Source: Lachnospiraceae bacterium UBA7179 | GTDB lineage: Bacteria; Bacillota; Clostridia; Lachnospirales; Lachnospiraceae | Direction of reading: 5' to 3' | Length of the DNA: 45,874 nucleotides | NCBI GenBank assembly: GCA_002491195.1 | Contig: DKVL01000061.1 | Span: 30,731-76,604, forward strand | Shown: positions 32,536-39,407 of the stretch, piece by piece | Layout of the letters: each line of letters begins with the position of its first letter | Numbering within the stretch: the first letter of the stretch is position 1 | Translations under genes and position numbers: made by a program | Notes under the pieces: generated by a model | What the model was told of the DNA's origin: nothing | Seen by the model: only the letters and a program-made list of their open reading frames with translations | Database searches by the model: none

Positions 32536-32740
32536 CACTTTTCTCCTTTCCGGTGTTTGTTGGCTCCCCTACCTTCAGGAAAATACAGCTATTGCACGGC
32601 TCTTGGGAATAGGGAATATAATAATAACTACATTCCCCGCAATTCCCATATTCCCTGCATCCTCGGCTGCACTTCTCATAGGTTCTCTTGCAATGCTTCA
32701 GTGCTACATGAGCGCATACAAAATTATCACGCCTCTTCAT
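32522..32740 (-). CDS. small Cys-rich phage protein
   Basis: A 72-residue protein with eight Cys between residues 9 and 52 (CAHVALKHC, CSRGCREYGNCGEC, PCNSC), spaced as short CxxC-like pairs, which suggests zinc binding. No known family was recognised. It overlaps the preceding gene by 14 bp and the next one by 14 bp. The ribosome binding site is weak, so translation may be coupled to the upstream gene. Confidence 0.55.
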   Translation of the reverse strand: MKRRDNFVCAHVALKHCKRTYEKCSRGCREYGNCGECSYYYIPYSQEPCNSCIFLKVGEPTNTGKEKSDEHR

Positions 32741-32933
32741 CCATCTGCTTCAGCATGGCCATGAGCTCATTCTTCCTTGCGGCCATTCTGTCAGATTCAG
32801 CGATTTCTTCCGCATACTCCTCCACCGTGGCCCGGCCCATTGCAATCTTGGTGCCTATGTAGTCCTTTTCCCTCATGAGCTGATCCAACCCTCTGATCTC
32901 AGCCTCAATCTGCTCTCTTGTCATGTTATCCAT
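32727..32933 (-). CDS. small helical phage protein
   Basis: A 68-residue, charged, probably all-helical protein (MTREQIEAEIRGLDQLMREKDY onward) without known motif. It starts 18 bp after the DGR reverse transcriptase with AGGAGAA before the ATG and is therefore co-transcribed with it. It may be unrelated to the retroelement, since small genes at this place also occur in phages without a DGR. Confidence 0.6.
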   Translation of the reverse strand: MDNMTREQIEAEIRGLDQLMREKDYIGTKIAMGRATVEEYAEEIAESDRMAARKNELMAMLKQMDEEA

Positions 32934-32951
32934 CTGCTTTCTTCTCCTTTC

Positions 32952-34157
32952 TTAGCTTGCTTGTGGGATATATACCCATTCCTCTATGAATAGCCGGTTG
33001 AAAAGTTTATCCATGCTCCTGATCGTCTTATAAGCATCCTTTTTCCCGGCATATCCTCTCCATGAAGCATATTGCTCCCTTACCTGGGAAAACTTCATTT
33101 CTCCCGCATTTACCAAAGCGGCAAATTTCTTCAGTTTCCTTCTTTCCCGTGTCACAGAATCCCGGCATATCTTTTTCACCACCTTGCCGGTATCTGTCAG
33201 GAAAAATTGTGTTTTCAGGAATGTGAAGCCTCTGCTCAGCTTCACTATTCTGGTTTTCTTCTCATTGAGCCTTATTCCCAATGATTGATAGATTCCCCTG
33301 ATCTTTTCCAGTGCTTTCTTCAGAAATTCCTTGCTGATATGAATTAAATAGGAATCATCCATATACCTTCCATACGGTTTTACCCGGAGATCCTCCTTCA
33401 CAAAATGATCCACCCGGTTGGGATATGATACAGCGCAGATCTGGCAGACCTCGCTCCCCAATCCCAGACCAATGGCATACTCTTCCCCGCACTCAGCCGC
33501 CACCTCCTTGAATTTCTTCATTTCCCGCATCTTTTCCTCTGCAAAGGCATCAATGAATTGCTCAGTGAGGCGTATGATCCGCTCATCTGTAAACTTTTCC
33601 CGGATCATCTCTTTCAGTTTGCCGTGTGGTATGCTGCCAAAATAATCTTTTAGATCAATCTGAAGTATGTACCCCTCGTTTCCGTGTTTCCGGTAATGCT
33701 GCTGTAATTGCAGGGTGATCCGGTCTATTGCATGACTGATCCCCATACCGCTTCTGGATGCTCCATTGTCATATATGAGCCCGTTTTCCAACACCGGCAT
33801 CAGAGCATTTTGGGAGAGGCTCTTTTGCGGCACCCGTTCCGCAAAGTGTACGCTCTGTATATGCCTGAGCTTTCCCCTCTCCATCAGATCAAAAGAGATG
33901 AAGCCTTTTCTCACATCCTCTCCGTTGATCAGTGCATTATGTGTCCTGCACAAGTTCTTTCCCAGATCTATGCCGTATCTCTGCACACTCGCTTTCCATG
34001 TAACACCCTTGCGGGCATCCTTATATGCACGGTACAGAGAGTTATAATCTGCCACCCGGTTAAAATTGTCATGCTCTGCCAATCTCTCCCTCCGGTGAGC
34101 TTCTCTTGCGGCTCTCCTTCTCTGAGCCCTTCCCTCATGCCTCTCTTCGCTTGTCAT
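32952..34157 (-). CDS. diversity-generating retroelement reverse transcriptase
   Basis: A 401-residue reverse transcriptase. The basic N-terminus is followed by motifs RHIQSVHFAERVPQK, the GMGISHAIDRI segment, the first catalytic Asp in LQIDLKDYFGSIPH (about 168), LGLGSEVCQI (about 232-241) and the active-site YMDD (about 265-268), then a thumb with GIRLNEKKT and FTFLKTQF. The LG...Q motif replaces the PQG of group II intron enzymes and is the DGR-specific feature, though the usual Ser before Gln is Cys here. In DGRs this enzyme copies the template RNA with errors at adenines. The ATG at 34157 has GGAGG 11 nt upstream; a TTG three codons earlier is nearly on top of that site. Confidence 0.95.
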   Translation of the reverse strand: MTSEERHEGRAQRRRAAREAHRRERLAEHDNFNRVADYNSLYRAYKDARKGVTWKASVQRYGIDLGKNLCRTHNALINGEDVRKGFISFDLMERGKLRHIQSVHFAERVPQKSLSQNALMPVLENGLIYDNGASRSGMGISHAIDRITLQLQQHYRKHGNEGYILQIDLKDYFGSIPHGKLKEMIREKFTDERIIRLTEQFIDAFAEEKMREMKKFKEVAAECGEEYAIGLGLGSEVCQICAVSYPNRVDHFVKEDLRVKPYGRYMDDSYLIHISKEFLKKALEKIRGIYQSLGIRLNEKKTRIVKLSRGFTFLKTQFFLTDTGKVVKKICRDSVTRERRKLKKFAALVNAGEMKFSQVREQYASWRGYAGKKDAYKTIRSMDKLFNRLFIEEWVYIPQAS

Positions 34158-34416
34158 TATGCCCAATTCCTCCTTGTACGGTATTTGCGCTTAATCTAAC
34201 CGCATAATGGCGTGGGTATGAAATGCTGAGGATAGAGCGCCAACCTCTGCACCATGCAAGCAGCGTACACCCACCCATATCAAGCCAGACCACCTCCATG
34301 GGCACTCAGGAGGTAATGAGATTATTCACACTTTCGTGAAGGTTATCCGCTCCTTCCTCTGCCTGATACAGATTTCAGCTTTTCAGGGCTTACTTTGTCG
34401 GATCATATATGGCAGT
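34158..34416 (-). ncRNA. DGR spacer RNA between template repeat and reverse transcriptase gene
   Basis: A 259-nt segment without an open frame. In the DGR of Bordetella phage BPP-1 the RNA downstream of the template repeat is needed for priming of cDNA synthesis, and the same position and orientation apply here. Visible potential folds include CCTCC (34308-34312 region) with a later GGAGG, and a short CAC-GAAA-GTG tetraloop hairpin at about 34332-34341 on the minus strand. Its function is inferred from DGR architecture. Confidence 0.6.
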
Positions 34417-34539
34417 GAATCAGACGGGCACCCGGAGCGCCGTGGAGCAACTGTTGTTGTTGGCATTGCCGTTGTTGTTGACATTGCAAGCGTTGGTGGA
34501 GTTGCCCGCACACACCGACAAGAGCCACCAGTTGGCCCG
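34417..34539 (-). repeat. DGR template repeat (TR)
   Basis: 123 bp that align without gaps to 35056-35178 at a constant offset of 639. Of 20 mismatches, 19 fall at adenines of the minus (coding) strand; the template has 26 adenines in this interval, so 73% differ. Read in the frame of the target gene, the template encodes 11 Asn (AAY) codons and ends in TGA. AAY codons are the classical DGR choice because changing both adenines gives 15 amino acids and no stop codon. The single non-adenine difference is at 34434, in the 3' part that corresponds to the IMH* sequence. Confidence 0.96.
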
Positions 34540-34569
34540 GCGCAAAAATACAGCGAATAACCTATATTT

Positions 34570-34980
34570 TTACTTCTTTTTTGCTTTTACCTTCACTCCA
34601 TCCTTCCAGTTCTTCAGCTTCTCATTTTCCTTCAGCATCAAGGATAGAAGGGTGTCGAATTTATTCCAATCTACCGGCAGAGTGGTGGCCAGATAGTTTA
34701 TGAGATCGTATATATCCTGAAGGGTATCTATTGCTTCTTGCGTTTTCCGTTTCCGCTCCTCCACCTTCTCCTCTGTATCTGCCCATATTCTATTTGCATC
34801 ATGGATCTGCTTATACAGCTTGTGGCATATGGCACACATTGGCTTTGCAAACACATCCCGCCATCCTTTTGGTACCACATTGGTATTCCATACCACTCTT
34901 GTGGCCTCTGCCCGGATCTCCTCCGCAAGTTTCATCACTTCCAGTTGAGACTTTCCCCGCAATCGTGATAATACGCTCAT
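34570..34980 (-). CDS. avd: accessory variability determinant (Avd-like) protein
   Basis: A 136-residue helical protein, basic overall, between the DGR target gene and the template repeat. It has the size and predicted four-helix composition of Avd, the pentameric partner that binds the DGR reverse transcriptase and template RNA. Helices cover about 13-28, 48-75, 75-100 and 105-130. Two Cys lie close together (MCAICHKLYKQIHDA). The assignment rests on size, charge, helix content and its place in the cassette rather than on a sequence motif. The ATG has GAGGT 8 nt upstream. Confidence 0.8.
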   Translation of the reverse strand: MSVLSRLRGKSQLEVMKLAEEIRAEATRVVWNTNVVPKGWRDVFAKPMCAICHKLYKQIHDANRIWADTEEKVEERKRKTQEAIDTLQDIYDLINYLATTLPVDWNKFDTLLSLMLKENEKLKNWKDGVKVKAKKK

Positions 34981-35008
34981 GTTTTTACCTCATTCTTTCG
35001 CACCCCAC

Positions 35009-35028
35009 CCCGCCCTTGGGTGGGCGGG
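35009..35028. promoter_or_regulatory. GC-rich hairpin just after the variable repeat
   Basis: CCCGCCC (35009-35015) and GGGCGGG (35022-35028) form a perfect 7-bp stem with a 6-nt loop, 13 bp beyond the target gene stop codon. In Bordetella phage BPP-1 a stem-loop or cruciform just downstream of the homing site (IMH) increases retrohoming, and the position matches. No T-run follows on either strand, so it is not a terminator. Confidence 0.75.
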
Positions 35029-35040
35029 ATAGGTACATGA

Positions 35041-36000
35041 TTATTCCGTGATTCGGAAGCAGACGGGCACCCAGAGCGCCGCGGAGCAACTGTAGCCGTC
35101 GGCAGAGCCGTAGCCGCCGACATAGCAAGCGCCGGTGGAGTAGCCCGCACACACCGACAAGAGCCACCAGAGGGCCCGATCTCCTCCGTCACCGGCCCCC
35201 TTGATCCGGTTTTTCCAGTTATTTGCAAAGATCGGGTACTGCACCGCCTGGCCTTCTCCCCACGGCTTAGTGGCCCAGATCAGCGATCCAAACACCTCAT
35301 ACTCTGAAGGGATCCACAATTTTCCCAGATCCTGCCATCCCCATGAGGTGGAATCATTCAGTTTCCCGGATGCAGAATATCTCTGCTCCAAAAGGAATCT
35401 CTTGGAGGAAATAACCGCCCGCACCTCTGCCGGGAGCTTTGCCTCTAAACCGGCCAGGAAACTCTTCACTGTTGACTTGTTATAAGGGTATGGATCCGCT
35501 GAGGTTCCGTTATTATCGTTAGAGCTGAACCACTGTACCGTTTCCGGGTACAGATCCTTTGAGATCCAGTCAATATGCCACCCTAACTCCTGATCCGTTG
35601 TGCGGGTATAGGTTTTAATACCGGCGATCTGTATCTTCATCAAATAGCTGCCCATCATGATGGGGATATAGTCCTCAACATGAAGGCCGTCAATGTTATG
35701 GGCCGCAAGCCTGGTCTTGATCCACCTCCACGGATCCGAAAACTCAGCGATCTCCTCAGCAAATTCCACCGTCAGATCACGGCCCTCATATGTATGATCT
35801 GCCGCCTCAATCGCATAGTTGGTATGCTTATTTTCAAAATTGATCTGCTTGGCACCGTACTCATCCCCCTCCTGGGTGTACGGTGTCACATCATTATAGC
35901 TTTTGGTGCCGTCCTCGTTCTGCACCTCTCCAAACTTGCGATCCGCCGCAAGCTCTTCATTGATCACATCATCAACGTAATCAGTTTTTAATACCGACAT
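35041..36000 (-). CDS. DGR target: phage tail protein with variable lectin-like C-terminus
   Basis: A 319-residue protein. The N-terminal part (1-~180) is probably the virion-attachment domain. From about 195 the sequence has the pattern of the FGE/C-type lectin-like fold used by DGR targets: LWIPSEYEVFGS, WATKPWGEGQ, YPIFANNW, then WWLLSVCAG and WVPVCFRI at the end. The last 44 codons are the variable repeat. Residues that differ from the template are 277, 287, 290, 293, 295-297, 299, 301-303, 307 and 314, many now Tyr, Gly or Ser. It follows the tail hub and repeat protein genes, so it likely sits at the tail tip and binds the host surface. Confidence 0.92.
   Translation of the reverse strand: MSVLKTDYVDDVINEELAADRKFGEVQNEDGTKSYNDVTPYTQEGDEYGAKQINFENKHTNYAIEAADHTYEGRDLTVEFAEEIAEFSDPWRWIKTRLAAHNIDGLHVEDYIPIMMGSYLMKIQIAGIKTYTRTTDQELGWHIDWISKDLYPETVQWFSSNDNNGTSADPYPYNKSTVKSFLAGLEAKLPAEVRAVISSKRFLLEQRYSASGKLNDSTSWGWQDLGKLWIPSEYEVFGSLIWATKPWGEGQAVQYPIFANNWKNRIKGAGDGGDRALWWLLSVCAGYSTGACYVGGYGSADGYSCSAALWVPVCFRITE
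35056..35178 (-). repeat. DGR variable repeat (VR) inside the target gene
   Basis: The 123-bp partner of the template repeat, at the 3' end of the target gene. All but one of its differences sit opposite template adenines. The substitutions run through the middle of the lectin-like domain, and no stop codon has been introduced. The GC-rich 3' part (coding strand CGGCGCTCTGGGTGCCCGTC, 20 nt) is the likely IMH; in the template one base differs (C for T), which would preserve the direction of transfer. Confidence 0.96.
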
Positions 36001-36009
36001 AATGCCCTC

Positions 36010-36771
36010 CTATCTGTTAAATAAATGATTGCCGCCCAATCTGTGGGGCAGCGTCCTCTTTCTTTTGGGTTCCCGTGGATTCCCAAACGGGAAGTATTCA
36101 CGGCCCATAACCAAAGGCAACCTCCTTTCTCTGATTTCCTTGACCTCTTCCCGTGGTATGGCCGGATCCTTCAGCGGGAAATACTCATCTCCCAATCTGA
36201 AGGGGATCCTCCTCACTTCTGTTACCACCTGAGGCTCTTTATATGCTGAAGGGGCCTTGAATGGATAATATGCCCCGCCCAACCTGGTACCCAATCCAAA
36301 GGGGAGCCTCAGCCTCGGCGGCTTCACCGGTTCCGGAATCCTCGGATTTTTCAGGGGATAATAAAAAGCCCCCAGACGAAAAGGGAGCTTCACTGGCCTT
36401 GTGTATAGGTTCCACATGGCCTCATACAGCGCCAGGCAGGCAGATTCTATGCGGTTTAGATCTGCATATCCTATAAAAGCGCCGTTATCAAAATATAAGG
36501 TTTTCTCGCCTATTGTGCATTTCACATAGGCATTGATCTTTTCCAGATTATCCGATAGCGTGTTTATTTCATCAGCATATGGATATTCATAATATTTCCG
36601 GTCAGGCATTGCTTTCACGGAAACGGCCCAAAATTCCCTTGCCATATTCCCCAGAAATTCAATGTTGTTTTTTATCCGGTTATAATCTGCCGTGTTGAAA
36701 TAATCTCCGGTATACCTCCCCTCGGCATCCGTCCGGGCCGCCCAATCTGTTTTTGGTGTTATCCACTCCAT
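36010..36771 (-). CDS. phage tail protein with tandem aromatic repeats
   Basis: A 253-residue protein. Residues 1-125 look like a globular tail domain (MEWITPKTDW...FNTADYNRIKNNIEFLG). From 129 the protein is a row of short repeats with the consensus (L/I)P(F/L)..G..Y(Y/F)P(F/L)..P: 129-146, 156-180, 189-206, 218-235 and a partial copy at 241-247, joined by basic, Pro-rich linkers. I do not recognise this repeat. It lies directly between the hub and the DGR target gene (9 bp from the target), so it may join the variable protein to the tail tip. GGAGG precedes the ATG. Confidence 0.8.
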   Translation of the reverse strand: MEWITPKTDWAARTDAEGRYTGDYFNTADYNRIKNNIEFLGNMAREFWAVSVKAMPDRKYYEYPYADEINTLSDNLEKINAYVKCTIGEKTLYFDNGAFIGYADLNRIESACLALYEAMWNLYTRPVKLPFRLGAFYYPLKNPRIPEPVKPPRLRLPFGLGTRLGGAYYPFKAPSAYKEPQVVTEVRRIPFRLGDEYFPLKDPAIPREEVKEIRERRLPLVMGREYFPFGNPREPKRKRTLPHRLGGNHLFNR

Positions 36772-36772
36772 C

Positions 36773-39013
36773 TCATATCTTCCTCCTTGCCACCAGAGTG
36801 CCGCTCAGGGCCCCGGAGTAATTCAGGCCAACCTCTTCCAACCTCACCATGAGATCATCCACATACCGGCTTTCCAGATAGGCCAGATCATTGTAATCAA
36901 GAATCGGATCCCCTCTGTACTTCAGCTCATACCGGTTTCCGCTCTTGTAATATTCCCCAACCCATTCCACCAGATTCTTGGCATCCGCCGCCGAACTGAT
37001 CAAAGGGTTATTCCATGTTTGGATGCTCCCCGCATTATTCAGCTTTGTGGATTCCATTGAGGTGCTGATATTGTACTCATATCCCCGGACGGTGAGCACC
37101 ACTTTTGTGGCCACCTTGGGCGGCTTGGTGATCCTCACCTTGCACCAATATGAGGAACTGCTTGTGATCACTGCTCCAAAGTCCTGCTCCACATCATTGA
37201 TCAGGCACACGGCCCTCAGGCCATGCACGGCATTTCCAAATTCTATCTCAAATTCTTCCTGCTGCCCTGCTGCCAGTACCGTATCATCACTTGTCAGATC
37301 CTTCAGCTCTGTGCCCTTGGCGTATATCGTCCTCACCACCCTCAGCTCCTTCACTTTTTCCAGTTTTGTGCCGTATGGCGTGGCCGTCAGATCATCATAT
37401 GTGATCTCATAATCTGTCTCACTTCCAAAAAGGATCTGCTTCAGGTGGATCCGGTTGTGTGGTTTCGCCCTGGTAAATTCTATTGTTATTTTGTCTGTGT
37501 CTATGAAGTCATAATATACCACCGTCCTCTCTGTGATACTCCGGCTCATGAAGTGCTTCTTTTCCTTCCCGTTGTTGTAGGTTGTGATCAGGAAGTCAAC
37601 CGGCTGTATGCTGCCGAAAAGAAGAGTTAAATTGTGGAATGTGTAGGCGCTCTCCATGGTCAGCGTGATCACCGGGTTTTCATCAAAATACCCTTCCTCA
37701 TTGCTTATGGATTCACTCACATATCCCACTCTTATGTAATTCTGGGCCCTTGGCATGAAATACTGCTGCCCTCCTACCTGGGCATAATCTTTTTCAAATG
37801 CTGCATACTCAGAGTATGGTTGATCTTGCAGGAGGCACTCTACATTTCCATATTCTGCCACCTGGTTGGCGGCCACCTCCTTCTCCGGTTCAAAGGATGA
37901 TTTCAGCATAATGATTCCATCTCTATTCTGCATCACCACGCTTCTCCCGGCGTTTGCAATGAGCTGAAGGCACTCTTTATGCTTCACCATGGGCAAAGGA
38001 TTGTATACCACTACTTTCTTCAGGTATGGATCCACCCAATACTGCTCCGGCAGGATCCCGGCATCATCAAACACATCCATAGCCAGATCATAGAGCGTGA
38101 TCCCTTCGGGCCGGTACTCTCCCCGCTTATACTCATCCTGCATATACTCAAATATATCCACGGCCCCAAACTTGGCCAGTTTATCATCAGCGCTCCACTC
38201 CTGCATGAAGAGGGTGCCGCCCTTCACCCATTCAATGCTCCCATCATTCAGGGTATACCCATAGTACACTTGCATCTCCTGGCCGGTTTCCATGTAGTTG
38301 ATGGCGCTATCCTCGTTATCCACATTGTAATACCGATCCATATTTTCAATGGTTACATTAAAATCAATACTCGGCAGATTCTCAGAGATCGGAGATATAC
38401 AGCTTTTCATCTCGGCGCTCACAATCTTCTCGTTATCAAAGGTGATCCCTATTCCAAATACAATATTATGGATTCTGAGACGGCCCACGCCGTTCACCAT
38501 CTCTATGGCGGTTATCTTCATGAATGTGGTATTGTCGAATGTGTCCTCCGTTGCAAAGGATGGCCCGGCGTTTTCATACTCAAACAATCCCTCATCTGTC
38601 TCCACGGATAACTTCACCGGGTACGCATCCCCAAACTCCAACGTCAGGCCCTTTATATCCAATGGATCCGCCGTATTGAAGCGGATCATCACCACCGGCT
38701 CATCACCATGGCCACAAATGGCCTCGGTGACAATTCCGGCATTATAATATGCGGCGGCAGGGCCATCTCTCGGCAAAAAATACATACTCCGATCCACCTT
38801 TGAAAAATCATTCTCAAATGTGGCATATACCCTGCTCACCGTTTCATTGCTCAGCGGCTTCACAATATCCGAAAAGTAGGTAAAGCCCCCGCTCTGCACT
38901 TCTGCCGCTGTCTGGGCCGCCTGATTGATCAATCCCAGGCTGATCCTCATATATGATTTATTTCTGGCCGCCTGCTTCATGGCCTCTTTGTACTCAGTGC
39001 TCACATACTGCAT
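36773..39013 (-). CDS. phage tail hub / tail-associated protein
   Basis: A 746-residue protein downstream of the tape measure and distal-tail genes, where siphophages encode the central hub. It contains repeated beta-rich segments with similar phrases (YFSDIVKPL, AYYNAGIVTEAI; QQYFMPRAQNYIRVGYVSES), i.e. two related modules near 45-190 and 435-570. The middle part (YVVYYGYTLNDGSIEWVKGGTLFMQEW-like, about 240-330) resembles hub barrel domains. No peptidase or hydrolase motif was seen. The start is the ATG at 39013; the frame also has a GTG one codon earlier. Confidence 0.78.
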   Translation of the reverse strand: MQYVSTEYKEAMKQAARNKSYMRISLGLINQAAQTAAEVQSGGFTYFSDIVKPLSNETVSRVYATFENDFSKVDRSMYFLPRDGPAAAYYNAGIVTEAICGHGDEPVVMIRFNTADPLDIKGLTLEFGDAYPVKLSVETDEGLFEYENAGPSFATEDTFDNTTFMKITAIEMVNGVGRLRIHNIVFGIGITFDNEKIVSAEMKSCISPISENLPSIDFNVTIENMDRYYNVDNEDSAINYMETGQEMQVYYGYTLNDGSIEWVKGGTLFMQEWSADDKLAKFGAVDIFEYMQDEYKRGEYRPEGITLYDLAMDVFDDAGILPEQYWVDPYLKKVVVYNPLPMVKHKECLQLIANAGRSVVMQNRDGIIMLKSSFEPEKEVAANQVAEYGNVECLLQDQPYSEYAAFEKDYAQVGGQQYFMPRAQNYIRVGYVSESISNEEGYFDENPVITLTMESAYTFHNLTLLFGSIQPVDFLITTYNNGKEKKHFMSRSITERTVVYYDFIDTDKITIEFTRAKPHNRIHLKQILFGSETDYEITYDDLTATPYGTKLEKVKELRVVRTIYAKGTELKDLTSDDTVLAAGQQEEFEIEFGNAVHGLRAVCLINDVEQDFGAVITSSSSYWCKVRITKPPKVATKVVLTVRGYEYNISTSMESTKLNNAGSIQTWNNPLISSAADAKNLVEWVGEYYKSGNRYELKYRGDPILDYNDLAYLESRYVDDLMVRLEEVGLNYSGALSGTLVARRKI

Positions 39014-39021
39014 CACATCAC

Positions 39022-39393
39022 CTACATTTCAATAAAATTGAGGGTAAAGCCTTTATACACCGGCACACCGTCCTCATATGTGTAGATCGGTGTTTTTCTG
39101 TCTCCGGCATACATATCAAGCTCTCCCTCTGCATCCTGATCCGGTATGAAGAAATAAACGCTCAGGCCAAACTTCTTTTTTATGGCCCGCCGTATGGCCA
39201 TATACTCCCTTGGCCTCAGCAATGCCCACTCACATGATACTTTGTGAACATCTTCCCGGATGATCTGAGAGATCATTTTCCCGTTGGCGTTTCTCTCACT
39301 TTCTGATATATCATAGTCCTCAATAGTCATTTTTGAAGGATCGGGGAGGGTAACTCCGCCGACTCTCAAAATATTATTGAATTTAGCCGCCAT
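39022..39393 (-). CDS. distal-tail region protein (DUF6711-like)
   Basis: A 123-residue protein that fits small distal-tail or baseplate proteins encoded between tape measure and hub (NILRVGGVTLPDPSKMTIEDYDI, then SCEWALLRPREYMAIRRAI). The start has GAGGGAAGG upstream. It is separated from the tape measure by 14 bp and from the hub gene by 8 bp. Its role is inferred from position and general likeness to DUF6711 proteins. Confidence 0.7.
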   Translation of the reverse strand: MAAKFNNILRVGGVTLPDPSKMTIEDYDISESERNANGKMISQIIREDVHKVSCEWALLRPREYMAIRRAIKKKFGLSVYFFIPDQDAEGELDMYAGDRKTPIYTYEDGVPVYKGFTLNFIEM

Positions 39394-39407
39394 TGTCCTT
39401 CCCTCCC

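Noticed and set aside
34409..34696. Plus-strand open frames through the template repeat, rich in Leu, Val and Ala
   Set aside because: They are antisense to the template repeat and Avd gene. Their composition is the complement of Asn codons, and they lack ribosome binding sites.
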